Positions 44,168 to 56,979 are shown, numbered from the stretch's first letter. The stretch: DNA of 64,000 nt from Orobanche coerulescens (GCA_033398695.1 CM065819.1:6435501-6499500), one strand, 5' to 3'. The notes: generated by a model not told the origin, from the letters alone. A program made the numbers and translations.

Positions 44168-45342
44168 GCAAGTACCTTGCCCATACTTTTCTCGTTTTAT
44201 GGATATGATGATCGGTGGTCGTCTTGATGTGTTTGTTTGGTTATTTGAAATGAAGTTTCAAAGGATTTCGGTTTGGCCTCGTTAAAGGCTTTCTTTCAAA
44301 ACGAGTGTGATTTGTGAACGGTGCTTTGAGAATTGATTATGATTTGGTTATTTTGAACGTTGAAGGATTTTATGATGATACTCCTATTGTTTAAGTTATG
44401 GAATCGTGTATTTCCTTATTTAATCTTGTTATCGTAATTTTGAAGAGTTTGATAATGGTGTCGAGTTAATGGCCATCTCTAGTGAGTATTCTTAATGAAC
44501 TTACATTCTTAGCATATTAGTGTTGCATGAGTAACGTGTGTGTGTGTATGCTCACTACGGGTTAGATCCGACGGGTCTCGGTAGGGGTCCACGGAGGTGT
44601 GGATCGACGAGCTTTGCTTTTAACCACTACGGGTTAGATCCGACGGGGTCTCGTAGGGGTCCACGGAGGTGTGGATCGACGGTTAATTGTGGTGCATTTT
44701 TGCAAATGTGATTTGATATTGGCATTTCCTAAATGAGTGCTTTGAACGGTTTTCATGATTGCATGCATTGACTAAGTGTGTAAGAGGTAAGTGTTCGTTT
44801 GGCTTACTTGGCTAGGATGGCACCGAGTATTTTGTTGTTTGTTTTAAACCCTTTATTTGTGGATTTTGATGTTGGGATACGAACCTCCCAGTCGTTCTTG
44901 TGTCTTGTGAGTTGATGAGATTTGGGGTTAAAATCCCAAGGGTTTTGTAAAAGTCGTTCTACGGATTTGGGGCAAAATCCCAACGATTTGGTTAATGTCA
45001 TTTTCCGAAAGTAAACTTTTGGGGCGGTGACCCCTTTGTCTTTGGAGTTTGAAAAGTAGGATTTGATAATCCTAATTGTTTTCTATTAAAACTCTCGATG
45101 GCATTCTAAACTGCTTTATAAATTACTTCCATTGATTTATGATATTTCGTTTTTGAAATGTTTTCTCAAACCCTTGCCTCGAAGTACTTTTCGCTTCGTT
45201 TGGATCTTTGAGGATCCTCGGTTATTGTTATTCGTGGAATGTGAATTGTATGGCTCGTATTTGCACTTTGTATTTGCACTAGCAAAACAGTGGAGTTTTG
45301 CTAACCCCGAGTATTCGGGGTGGATGTCTGTTTTGCATTCGT
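44168..45342 (+). other. Putative GC-AG intron with double hairpin, family II 5' LTR
   Basis: Donor CGAG|GCAAGTACC at 44168. Hairpin 1 is TAGCAAAAC (45280-45288) with GTTTTGCTA (45295-45303), 9 bp perfect. Hairpin 2 is CCCCGA-GTAT-TCGGGG (45305-45320). The acceptor expected near 45342 reads GCATTCGTG here instead of GCATTCAG, so it appears mutated in this copy. Confidence 0.4.
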
Positions 45343-45679
45343 GTTTTGGAGCATAACACAGGGTCGACACGAAGGATGATGAAAGATGATCGATACTAAT
45401 CACATGAGGAACCGTACATCGTGTGTTGGTTCAGTTGTACTTTATTTTCCGCTGCTGTATTGTTCCCGTTGTACGGGTGTAGTTGTATTTTGTCCCCTGC
45501 GTGGGCATGAGTTGTATTTGAGTTGTATGTATTTGTGGAAAGACCAAATCGGTCTACTGAGTCATCGTAGCCTTGAAGGCATTGTCGAGACGTTAAATAT
45601 TGTTACCAGCCTGGTAGATCCTCGAGGAGAGGGTCTACGGCGTGTAATATCCCTGAGTGGATTGGGGGTGTTACATAAA

Positions 45680-45691
45680 TGGTATCGGAGC
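45680..45691 (+). other. Primer-binding site, initiator Met-tRNA type
   Basis: TGGTATCGGAGC, four bases after the LTR end. Confidence 0.88.
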
Positions 45692-47919
45692 TTAGGTTGA
45701 GGAAACCTAGGCTGTCGGGTCAAGTCGTGTTGTTTGAGTCTTGTTTCGTCGGATTTTATCGGACTGAGTCGTGTCGCGACGCGTCGTTTGAGTTTGTTGG
45801 TCGTGATTAGTATCGTGGGGCGATCATCATCTTCGTGCGACCTGTGGAAGTAAGTCTCCCTTCTTTGTGTTGTGCCTCGTGTGACACGAGCTATTTTTAT
45901 GATTATTTGTTAAGTGGTGGAATTTTATGTGAATTTTGATTTCACGATATGTATTTAGTCGACTCTCTTATTTGATTTATACGAGGAGTGTCGTCGTTTG
46001 TGATGTCTTTTTATGGTTGTTTTCTCCGTTGTTGACGATTTTCGAATCGATTTGCACGTTTTGCAAGTCTCTTGTGGAAGCTTTGTGCTTGTACGCGTTC
46101 GACTTGTTCACTAGCCAGTGCGGGAGGGTATTTTATCAGTGGTTTTGTTCTGAATGTGGTATTTTATCGTTTATTTTCGTTTAAAGACATGTATTGTCTT
46201 GATTTTAAACGTTTTGATGCGTGTGCTAGGAGTTGTTTTAGTGAACGTCGGTATGTGTGAGTTTTGGGCATTCTGGCCTATTGGATTTTTGAAAACCTTG
46301 AGTATCTTAGAAAAATAAACTTCGAGACATACTTTTCAAATGACTTATTTTCTTGTGGTACATCCTAGGTGCCACAATATATTTCAAAAATTTTCTACCT
46401 CGAGGACCAAAATATTTTGAGATATTTTCAACACTTTTATTTAGACCCGAGGGTCGAATATTTTGAAAGTTTTCACTAAGAGAAAGTGTCCTCATTTTTA
46501 TCAAATGTGATATGGTTCTCCAAAGTCTCGATAATGATGTTTCACGTTTGTACTTTTGAAAGGGGGATACTCAAGATCAATCGGTGTTCTTCTAAATTAT
46601 TTTCAAAATGAGGTTTTCGTTTTTAAAACCTATCCATTCCCGTTTGAGGACTGGGTATATATGTGTGATGTTCGCGTTGTCATTTTGATACTTTCTCCCG
46701 AGTATGATCGAATTGGCGGTGTGAGCGTTGAGACGCTTTCCACACATTGGTTGTGCTAGCCCCTGTGAAAGGCGGAGTGTTGGTATTGAATGTTGTCGCC
46801 TCATGGCAATTTCTGCGTTGTCGCGCATGTGCGAGCTGTTAGAGCTTGGTTTGGTATGACCGTGTGCATCGGTGATGGTTCCGTTATGCGTCGATTGTTT
46901 AATGTCTTGTTACCTTGCTCCCGTTTTTGTGAATTTCGTGGACGAGGTCGGAGGTAATGCCCGTACTATTTTGACTTCTATATTTTCTCTTTCTCGAGTC
47001 TATCGATTCGCTCATGTTCGTTGGCACTTTATGAACTTGTTCTGTATTTCGATTTCATCGTCCGAACGAGCTGTGATCTTGTTGTGGGTCGATCTGGTTA
47101 TCGATGTTACTTTTTCGGGTTCAGTTCGATTCTTGTGAACCTTGTTTGGGAGTGACATCATCTGGTTCTACTAGTTCTTTTATTCGAAGTGGATCGGATT
47201 TGGAACTCTTATGTTTTCGACTCTGTCGACTCATTTATGTTTGTTGACATTTCTGAGATTGTCCGCCCCTTGTTTTTGTTTATCGAACGAGTGTGGTATC
47301 GTTTCTAATAACTCGTCCGTGGTGACCTTTCAATCGCTATTCCCTTTCCTGTGGATCTTCTGCAATGCATGTCTTGTAGTTCTCACCTGATCATCCTCGG
47401 AGTTGTTGTTTGAACTTTATTGTTCTTTGTGATTCGAACATGATTGTTCGATTTTTGTTGTCTCGATCGTTTGTTTGTTCGGTTTTTGTTCTCGTTTCGT
47501 GATTGTTGAACGCTCGTGCTCCTTCGTAATTCCCTTTAGTTCGGGAAATTAGTTTCGTTTTCAATCTTCCATCCCTTAGGCGATGGGATTCCGTGTTTGT
47601 TCGGTTGACTCGCTTTGATTGATGTACCGTTGGGTTGGTCAATCATATTGATTTTCGTTCGTTGTGTTTTGTGATTATCGGATAATTGACCGCTATAGTA
47701 TCCGTTTGATGACGCTTGTCACTTGTCGGTTTTATTATATCCCCTAACGGCGACGTTGTGTTGGTCACCGTGGAGCGTGTTTACACGCCGTATATTCCTT
47801 TGCGTTGTTTGTAACATTTCGCCGTTGGGCATTAGTTACGCATTCTTGTGTGTCTCGTTGAGTTTTCTGCGGAATATTTCTTCTCCCTACTTGTTTTAAG
47901 TTTGGACGAAACTTCTTTT
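45692..47919 (+). other. Internal region without gag or pol
   Basis: T/G-rich sequence with only short frames. No protease, RT, RNase H or integrase motif in any frame. The last part (from about 47890) resembles the end of the family I internal region, including the pre-PPT sequence AAGTTTGGACGAAACTT. The rest has no similarity I recognise. Confidence 0.7.
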
Positions 47920-47932
47920 AAGGAGGGTAGAA
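47920..47932 (+). other. Polypurine tract, family II
   Basis: AAGGAGGGTAGAA directly before the 3' LTR start at 47933, nearly the family I tract. Confidence 0.85.
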
Positions 47933-48486
47933 TGTAATATCCGCAATTTTCGATTTTCGTAAAATTCTTTTTCGGTCGGAGTCCGTTTTGACGACTCGCT
48001 CATGACCGCTTCGTCATTCCGAGAATGATTAATTCTACACTTTTGACATCCGAGTTCGCTTTCGTGTCGCTTCGTTGAGTTCTGTGCTTTTAACGACTTT
48101 TCCGCACTTGAGTTCGATTCTTGCGAATCTCGTCCAAACTGTTGTTTCGAGTTTCCCGCAAGTCCGTTTAACTTTGTTAGACGTGTTGTGAACTTTGGTT
48201 TGGTTATTCGATCACGTATCGTAATTTCCGGGCGTTTTGTGCCATTTTGTAATTTCTTGAAAGTTACGGGTATCCGTATCTGTAATTGTTGTCTCGACCC
48301 GCTTCGGGTCGCGTATGACTAATTATGGTATTACGCTTTCATTTCGAGTCGTTTATGTTGTCCGCGAACTTTTCGCCGTGTTCGCCCGTGACGCTTTGGA
48401 AATCGGTCGCCGAGTTCGCGCTATGGATCGCCGGACGGTGGATCGCCGGACGACAGGGCACCGCCGGACGGTGCGGCAGAACCGGC

Positions 48487-48890
48487 GAGCGCACGCCACT
48501 GGCCGGAAGGCTGCGCGCGCAACCGGCAGTGTAGCGACGCCGCCGGTGGCCTAGCGTACGCCATCGCCCGGGCAAAGCTGGGTTTCGAGGTTCTCGACTC
48601 GGCCAGATCGGGCAGTAGCGCACGCTACGCCGAGCGTAGCGCGCGCTAGTCGGCAGCGTAGCGCACGCCGGCCGGCCAGCGTCGTTACTGCCGGGCAGTC
48701 ACCGGTGGCTACCGGACAGCCGCCAGCGCGCGCAGTATCCGGCCGTAGCGCACGCTAGCGGGAGTTGGGTCGGCTGTGTTCGGGCGGGGTTGGTCGGTGA
48801 TGCCGGGTCGTGTGGGCCCCGGCCGAGGTACTCGGCCGATACCGCCGATAGCGCACGCTAGTCCGGAAGGCTAGCGCACGCTAGGTCGGC
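48487..48890 (+). repeat. Palindrome array TAGCGCACGCTA, 3' LTR
   Basis: Equivalent of 43003-43441, ending immediately before TATAAATA at 48894. Confidence 0.88.
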
Positions 48891-48893
48891 CGA

Positions 48894-48901
48894 TATAAAT
48901 A
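48894..48901 (+). promoter_or_regulatory. TATA box of family II LTR
   Basis: TATAAATA directly after the last palindrome and before a C/T-rich ACTTCGTTTTCATTTCC start region. The 5' LTR has GATAAATA at the same place. Confidence 0.6.
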
Positions 48902-49596
48902 TGGCCGAGTCACATTTCACTTCGTTTTCATTTCCTTCCTTCTCCATCCGCGAGTGGCGATTCATGGGCGACGAAGCCATGTTGTTCAACAACAAATCCA
49001 TGAAGTCCTTGAGTTCATAACATCAATCGATCGTCCGTTATCAACCTTTGATTCAAATAATCAAGGTAATCTTCCTTAGAACCCTAATTTCGTGAATTTG
49101 GGGATTTTTGCATTTTCGTCCGATTCGCTCCGTGTTGTTGATTAATTCATGATGGGTATGATTAATCTTGATAGTATTCTTGTGTTTAACATCATTTAAT
49201 CCATTGTTCTTCGTCAATCAAGTATATTTCTTGATTTCCTTCGAATTGACTTTTTGGGGATTTGTCCCGATCTCGTTTTCATCCGTCTTCGATGGATCGA
49301 TTATGGTTAAATGATGTTGTTAAACATATTCTATGGATTGTATATCCATATTTCATCTTGGAATTCCGCTGGGTTTTGACGAACGAATCGTGTTCTTGGC
49401 CGTTTGGGAAATCCGTGAACTTTCGTCATTCGTTCTTTGAATTCAACGGCTTTGAGTCGTGTTATGGAATTCATTTCATTGTTATTATTTGTCCTTCGTA
49501 GTTTATGAACGTGAGTTGGCGTTCGGTGGAGTCGGCGGGTTCGTAGTCGGTTCGGCCAACCTACTTGGTCGATTCTCCGCGTTGTTCTTATTCGAG

Positions 49597-50781
49597 GCAA
49601 GTACCTTGCCCATACTTTTCTCGTTTATGGATATGATGATCGGTGGTCGTCTTGATGTGTTTGTTTGGTTATTTGAAATGAAGTTTCAAAGGATTTCGGT
49701 TTGGCCTCGTTAAAGGCTTTCTTTCAAAACGAGTGTGATTTGTGAACGGTGCTTTGAGAATTGATTATGATTTGGTTATTTTGAACGTTGAAGGATTTTA
49801 TGATGATACTCCTATTGTTTAAGTTATGGAATCGTGTATTTCCTTATTTAATCTTGTTATCGTAATTTTGAAGAGTTTGATAATGGTGTCGAGTTAATGG
49901 CCATCTCTAGTGAGTATTCTTAATGAACTTACATTCTTAGCATATTAGTGTTGCATGAGTAACGTGTGTGTGTGTATGCTCACTACGGGTTAGATCCGAC
50001 GGGGTCTCGGTAGGGGTCCACGGAGGTGTGGATCGACGAGCTTTGCTTTTAACCACTACGGGTTAGATCCGACGGGGTCTCGGTAGGGGTCCACGGAGGT
50101 GTGGATCGACGGTTAATTGTGGTGCATTTTTGCAAATGTGATTTGATATTGGCATTTCCGGAAATGAGTGCTTTCGAACGGTTTTCATGATTGCATGCAT
50201 TGACTAAGTGTGTAAGAGGTAAGTGTTCGTTTGGCTTACTTGGCTAGGATGGCACTGGAGTATTTTGTTGTTTGTTTTAAACCCTTTATTTGTGGATTTT
50301 GATGTTGGGATACGAACCTCCTGGTCGTTCTTGTGTACTGTGAGTTGATGAGATTTGGGGTTAAAATCCCAAGGGTTTTGTAAAAGTCGTTCTACGGATT
50401 TGGGGCAAAAATCCCAACGATTTGGTTAATGTCATTTTCCAGAAAGTAAACTTTTGGGGCGGTGACCCCTTTGTCTTTTGGAGTTTGAAAAGTAGGATTT
50501 GATAATCCTGAATTGTTTTCTATTAAAACTCTCGATGGCATTCTAAACTGTTTTATAAATTACTTCCATTGATTTATGATATTTCGTTTTTGAAATGTTT
50601 TCTCAAACCCTTGCCTCGGGAAGTACTTTTCGTTTCGTTTGGATCTTTGAGGATCCTCGGTTATTGTTATTCGTGGAATGTGAATTGTATGGCTCGTATT
50701 TGCACTTTGTATTTGCACTAGCAAAACAAGTGGAGTTTGCTAACCCCGAGTATTCGGGGTGGATGTCTGTTTTGCATTCAG
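49597..50781 (+). other. Putative GC-AG intron with double hairpin, family II 3' LTR
   Basis: CGAG|GCAAGTACC at 49597 and TTTTGCATTCAG ending at 50781 (1185 bp). The hairpin TAGCAAAAC..GTTTGCTA (one T lost) and CCCCGAGTATTCGGGG lie at 50719-50759. Confidence 0.45.
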
Positions 50782-51154
50782 TTTTGGAGCATAACACAGT
50801 GGCACGAAGGATGATGAAAGATGATCGATACTAATCACATGAGGAACCGTACATCGTGTGTTGGTTCGATTGTACTTTATTTTCATTGTCAGATTGTTCC
50901 CGTTGTACGGGTGTAGTTGTATTTTGTCCCCTGCGTGGGCATGAGTTGTATTTGAGTTGTATGTATTTGTGGAAAGACCAAATCGGTCTACTGAGTCATC
51001 GTAGCCTTGAAGGCATTGTCGAGACGTTAAATATTGTTACCAGCCTGGTAGATCCTCGAGGAGAGGGTCTACGGCGTGTAATATCCCTGAGTGGATTGGG
51101 GGTGTTATAGAAGACGGCAGACAGGAGCAGAAATGGATAAGTATGAAAGCCACT

Positions 51155-51600
51155 ACGTACGTTAAACACAGGAGCTTACGTATGTAATGGTCCAAGCGTA
51201 GCGTACGCTAATAGGAGTAGCTTACATACGTAATGAAGGGAATTTAGCGTACGTTAAGTTGGGTACATAATGTATGTTAAGAAGGGAATCGGACAGGATC
51301 GAGCTGTGGTCGACAGGTGGGCCCAGTGTCGGCAGCTTTCGGCCCGAATGTGGACAGGCGAGTCAACCTCGAGCCTTACGTACGTTAAGGATGTGCCATT
51401 GCGTATGTTAAGAGGGTATGGCACTGTAGCAAGTCAACTATTTATTACGTACACTACGGCTCGGGTATTACGTACGTAATACAAGGTGCGAAATGAGTCA
51501 GTGAGCTCTGGATGCCGATAACGTACGCTATATAGGACATGTAGCGTACGCTAGGAGATCTTACGAACATTAATGAGGGGCGTTAATGTACGTAATGTGC
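51155..51600 (+). repeat. Palindrome array, mixed TTACGTACGTAA / TAGCGTACGCTA (family VII)
   Basis: Contains both motif classes and intermediates (for example TAGCGTACGCTA at 51198 and 51542, TTACGTACGTAA at 51468, TTACGTACGTTA at 51375). It lies upstream of TTATATAA at 51609. It is a sequence intermediate between the arrays of families II/V and III/VI. Confidence 0.85.
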
Positions 51601-52204
51601 TGGGCAGATTATATAACAAAGGTCGGTCTTTCATTTCCTCACGAGAGGAAACACATCTTTTCCTCCGAAACTTCATTCCTCCTCAACCCTGATCCTATTT
51701 CCGACCCTTATACATTGGTTAAGACCTTGATGAGTTGATTAGAATCTTTAAGCTTGGAGTTCTTGATGTTTTTGGAAGTGATCGATCTTTGTGATTCTTC
51801 TTCAAGGGGTATGCTGGAAAACTCCTCTCTTCAATTCCGATTTTGATGTTGTTGTTGACATTCTTCATCGTATAATGATGGTTATGGTATCGTTGTTGTG
51901 ATCATTAGTGTTATGTGAAGAAGTATGTTAAAGAATATGATGATATATGCCTTGGATTGTGAATTAGATGATTCTTAGATGTTAGAACACTTCAGATTAC
52001 ATAGTTTTGTTGACTACAAACATAATTATGGATTAATTCATGTTCTTGAAAACTCTTGAGTGATATATGTCATGATTTTATGGAAATTGGAAGGATTACG
52101 GTTGATTTTGGTATATGACTATTCGTGATGGTAACCGGTAATTGTATTTCTATGAATTCACAAGGATGAGCCGTGTTAATCCGTAAGTAATGTTTAAATT
52201 GGAA

Positions 52205-52380
52205 TAGCCGACGACTTTACTGTTGGTCGTCGGCTAAAGTCAAGTTAGTCGTCGGCTAAAGTTATGTAGTTTAGTCAATGACTAGTATACTTTAGCCGAC
52301 GACATGCCGTCGGCTAAAGTAAAGTTTAGCCGATGGTAGTATACTTTAGCCGACGACATGCCGTCAGCTAAAGTCTTATA
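52205..52380 (+). repeat. CACTA subterminal repeats, inner block
   Basis: About seven copies of AGCCGACGAC / GTCGTCGGCTAAAGT in both orientations, e.g. TTTAGCCGACGACATGCCGTCGGCTAAAG. Continuation of 42186-42281. Confidence 0.82.
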
Positions 52381-52600
52381 TGTTTTTTGTGCAGAATATA
52401 TCACCATCTAACAGTTGAAGACTTTTTTTACAACACATTCGGAAATTACAGAACAAGAAAACGAAAAACAACCATTTTCTCTAGTTTGATCATTCAAGAA
52501 ATCATATTGAAGGTATGTTTATTGAATTTTAATATCAGTTATAATTATATTACGCATATAAAATGTTTAAGAATTAGTTCGTTTTCACGAATATTTCTTG

Positions 52601-52609
<9 letters not shown>

Positions 52610-52642
<33 letters not shown>
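52610..52642. repeat. (TA)n microsatellite
   Basis: A GTGTGT run followed by at least 15 TA units, in an intron or leader just upstream of the TNP2 gene. Confidence 0.9.
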
Positions 52643-52644
<2 letters not shown>

Positions 52645-55600
52645 ATGGATTTGACATCTTGAATTCGAGCTATATATAATGATTTTAGTCATAATTTTTG
52701 TATGTTCTTGATAAATACGATGTGTAATATTGTTGTTATTTTTGTTATAGGATGGATAAAAGTTGGATTGGTCTGCAAAAATGGGATCCAAGGGTCATAG
52801 ATGGAATGCGAGGGTTTATTCGATTTGTGAAGGAGCATGATAGTGATAGTATGATTCATTACTGTCCATGCAATAAATGTAAATGCCGCAGCGATATGTA
52901 CCATTTTACACTTGATGTCGTATGGGAGCATTTGAAAAAAATGGATTTCGAGATAAATATACATGTTGGATTTACCACGGTGAAAGATCGAATTCAATTA
53001 TTCCCCATGATCACGGACAGTACAGTGGTAGCATATCCAATGACCACACAAGAAGGTTGATTAATGACGTGTTTGGTTATTACGACAGGGACGTATTGAC
53101 TGAAGGTCAAGAATACCATATATCTGATCAACCAGTCATCCGAACGCCTACATTGATACCCGTTAACACAATTTCTGTTGATAGATACAACAAGCTAATC
53201 CAGCTCTAACAGACTCTTCTTTATCCTGGGTGTCACATGACGGTTCTTGATAGTGTCATAGAGACTATGAGAGTCAAGGTGGAGGACAAAACCTCGATTA
53301 AAGCTGTGGATGATTATTTGGACCTTATAGGGAAAATGCTCCAGAAGGTCATCATTTTCCTAGTAATCACAGTAAAATGAGACATATCCTAAAAGGTCTT
53401 GGGCTATCGTACATCAAGATCCACGTATGCATATATGATTGTGCTTTATTTTGGGGAAAGCCTAATAAAGACCTAAAGAGATGTCCGGTATGTGACACAA
53501 AGAGGTATAAGTTCACTCCTTCTGGTAAAGAGAAAGCTTTGAAGGTTCTTTGGTATTTCCTTCTGAAGGATAGATCGGAGAGGCTTTTCATGTCTCTTCA
53601 CACAGCCAAGGTGATGAGATGGCATGCTGAGCCTCGGGTGACTGACGAGGATATTATGATACACCGTTCTGATGGAGAGGCTTAGAAGCATAGATAGTGA
53701 GTTTCCAAGATTTGCATCAGATATCCGAAATGTAAGACTCGGACTTGCATCTGATGGATTCAACCCTTTTGGCAACATGAGCCTTTCGTATAGCATATGG
53801 CCGGTGGTAATGGTTCCTTACAACCTTCCTCCATGGATGTGCATGAAGAAGGAGTATAATATGTTGACTCTCTTAGTACATGGCCCTGGATATCCAGGAA
53901 AGTGTATTGATGTTTATTTGAGACCTTTGATAGAGGAGCTGAAGTTGTTGTGGGAGCAAGGTCATCCGACGTACGACAGTTACTCACATGAGATGTTCTA
54001 GTTACGTGCTATGTGTATCGGTACCATCAGTGATTTTCCTGCATACGAGACGCTGTCCGGATCTGTTATTACTGGATATAGAGGATGTCCAATGTGCTTG
54101 AATGCTGACTGCGCAAGGTATCATTGTCGGAAGGTTATCAGAATGCGTCACCATATATGGCTTGAGAGGACGCATGTGTGGCATACGGATGCTGCAATAT
54201 TTGATGGGACTGAAGAGGTTGGTGATCCACCACGGGAGTGGACTGATGGGGAAATATTGGCCGTGCTAAATGAGTATGATTTTGGGCAGTTGAGCAACCA
54301 TCCTGATATAGTAGCGGCAACTCTTGAAAGACCTGATAGGTATAAGTATTGGTCCCCTAAAAGTATTTTCTGGGATCTACCTTATTGGAGTAAGTTGTCG
54401 ATTAGGAACTACCAAGATGTGATGCACATAGAAAAAAATGTTTGTGAAAGTGTTGTCAGTACAGTGTTATGTTGGGAAGGGAAGACTAAAGATGGCCCTA
54501 AGGCACGCATTGGTTTAAAAGAAATGAACATTAGAAAATATTTATGGTTGAAGGAAGGGAAGGGGAAACACAAAATGCCGAAAGCTGCTTACACCGTCAC
54601 CCCTGAGCGAAAGTCTGAGATTTTTTCGTGGATGAAGGCTGCAAGGTGTCCCACAGGATATGCTGGAAATATAGGGAGGTGTGTTAACTTCAAGGAGAAC
54701 AATTTAACTGGACTGAAGAGCCATGATTGTCATATCCTCTTACAACGTTTGTTTCTTGTGTTTATTCGACCATACTTGTCGAAACAGGTGGTCGAACCTT
54801 GTGTATCGTTATCCAGGTTCTTTCAAAAGTTATGCACTAAGGAAGTAAGGAAGTCAGATCTCCTTCTCATGCAAAAGGAGATCATTTATATCTTATGCAA
54901 ATTTGAGAGGATCTTCCCACCGAATTTTTTTGATCTCATGCCTCACCTCATGATCCATCTCCCTCGCCAACTTTTACTAACAGGCCCGGTCCACTACACG
55001 TGGATGTTTCCAATAGAAAGGCAATTTGGTGAGTACAAGGACTCTGTGATTAATAAGTCTGCACTAGAAGGATGTATAGCCGAAGCATATCTTGCATGGG
55101 AGTGTGTAACATATACCAAGTTCTATTTAGGCGCGGTGGATCCCACACCCGAGCCTATGTCAACAATTCCAGTGCAATTTAATCTCTCCATCATCACCAG
55201 CGAAGTTGAAGTTCAAGGAAGATTACCGGACAGTCATTTACAACCTTACGAGCTACGAATTGCACATTGGTGGATATTACTTAACTGTCCAGAAGTTCAA
55301 TATTGGAAAGACATTCACCTTTCATGTGATGCTGTGAATGGAGATATTAGAGTCCACAATGAAACATTTACTGATTATTTCGGACAATGGGTAAGTGTTT
55401 AATTACTGTTTACTTAATTTGCTTACATAATTTACTTAATTAAGATATTCACCTTAATTAATATCCAGATGACGCACATACAAAGTGATGGCCACCCGAT
55501 TGTAACACCCCCAATCCGCTCAGGGATATTACACGCCGTAGAATCTTTCCTCAAGGATCTACCAGGCTGGGAACGACATTGAACAACTCAACAATGCCTT

Positions 55601-55830
55601 TAAGGCTACAATGACTCAGTAAACCGATTTGGTATTTCAATAAATACATGCAACTCAATACGTTCCCACGCAGGGGTCGAATACAAAATGCTCCCGTACA
55701 ACGGGGAAAATATACTGCAGCGGAAATAAAATACAGCTGAACCAATACAACAACGTACGGTTCCTCATGTGATTAGTATCGATCATCTTTCATCATCCTT
55801 CGTGCCGACCCTGTGTTATGCTCCCAAAAC

Positions 55831-56979
55831 CTGAATGCAAAAACAGACATCCACCCCCTGAATACTCGGGGGTTAGCAAAACACCATTGTTTTGCTAGTG
55901 CAAGAACAAAGTGCAAAATACGAGTCATACAATTCAAGTTCCAAGAATAATAACAATAAAAAATCCTCAAAGATTCCAACATAACAAGAAAATACTTCCC
56001 GACGCAAGAGTTTGAGTAAAACTTTCCAAAAACGGAGAGAATCACCAATCAAGGGAAAATAGTTTACAAAATGGTTTGATATGCCTTCGGGAGTTTTAAT
56101 AGAAAACAATTTAGAATTATCGAATCCTTCTCTTTCCAAAACTCGAAATACAAAAGGGGTCACCACCCCGAAGGTTTATTTTCCGTAAAATGACCTTTAC
56201 AAAACCGTTGGGATTTCAACCCCAAATTTCATCAAATCACAGTACACGAGAACGATAGCAAGGTTCGTTTTCCAACATCAAAACTCCACAATTAAAAGAC
56301 TAAAACATATACGACAAAATACTCTAGTGCCATCCTAGCCAAGTAGGCCAAACGAACAACTTACCTCTTACACACTTAGTCAATGCATGCAATCATGAAA
56401 GCCGTTAAAAAATGCTCGTTTCCGGAAATGCCAATCTCAAAACACAGTTGTGAAATAAACCACAATTAACCGTGGATCCACCCCTCCGTGGACCCCTACC
56501 AAGACCCCGTCGGATCTAACACATAGTGGTTAAAAGCAAGCTCGCGGATCCACCCCTCCGTGGACCCCTTCCGAGACCCCGTCGGATCTAACCCGTAGTG
56601 AGCATACACACACACACGTTACTCATGCAATACTAATATGCTAAGAATGTAAGCTCATCAAGAATACTTACTAGAGATGGCCACTTACTCGACACCGTTA
56701 TCAAATTCATCACAACACAACACGATTAACGCGGAATACATGATTCCATAACTTTAAACAACAGGGGTATCACCAAAGCCCTCAACGTTCAAAACAATCA
56801 AATCATAATAATTCCCTAAAACACACCGTTCACAAAACACACACATTTTTTAAAAAGAGCCATTAACGAGGCCAAAACGAATCTCTTGGAAATTCATTTC
56901 AAATAACCAAACAAACACACCAAGATGACCACCGATCATCATATCCACAAAACGAGAAGCGTATGAACAAGGTACTTGC
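55831..56979 (-). other. Putative GC-AG intron with double hairpin, family III
   Basis: Minus strand CGAG|GCAAGTACC (56979) to TTTTGCATTCAG (55831). Hairpin 1 is TAGCAAAAC/GTTTTGCTA (9 bp), hairpin 2 CCCCC..GGGGG, both within 55852-55900, just upstream of the acceptor. Confidence 0.45.
56460..56600 (-). repeat. Tandem TCCGACGGGGTC module, family III
   Basis: Two units, minus strand GGTTAGATCCGACGGGGTCT followed by a GGGGTCCACGGAGG(GG)TGGATC element. Homologous to 44555-44690 and 49985-50110. Confidence 0.85.

Larger units (their letters stand above)
42443..45675 (+). repeat. 5' LTR, family II (3233 bp)
   Basis: Contains the palindrome array (43003-43440), a decayed TATA (GATAAATA at 43450), GC-type donor (44168), two TCCGACGGG modules (44555-44690), a double hairpin (45280-45320) and the GGGTGTTACA end. 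Confidence 0.94.
42443..51109 (+). mobile_element. Non-autonomous large-LTR retrotransposon, family II
   Basis: LTRs of about 3.2 kb (42443-45675, 47933-51109) start TGTAATATCCGC. The 5' LTR ends GGGTGTTACA; the 3' LTR ends in the mutated GGGTGTTATA. Perfect 5-bp target duplication GAAGA (42438-42442, 51110-51114). PBS at 45680 and PPT at 47920 are intact, but the 2.26-kb internal region has no gag or pol. LTR landmarks, PBS and PPT match family I, so a Tekay/Del-type autonomous element could supply proteins. This fits the LARD concept (large LTRs, no coding). Confidence 0.93.
47933..51109 (+). repeat. 3' LTR, family II (3177 bp)
   Basis: Same layout as the 5' LTR, with small indels. The TATA box is intact here: TATAAATA at 48894-48901. 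Confidence 0.94.
42282..52205 (+). mobile_element. Decayed gypsy LTR (family VII), split by the 42.4-51.1 kb element
   Basis: Left piece 42282-42442 aligns with the minus-strand start of family VI (TCGTAC-TGGTCGACAATCGCA, GAGGATATCGTGCATCA). Right piece 51110-52205 continues with a palindrome array (51155-51600), TTATATAA (51609) and a leader. Target duplication GAAGA of the inner element joins the two. Neither LTR terminus is clearly preserved, so outer borders are approximate. Confidence 0.65.
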
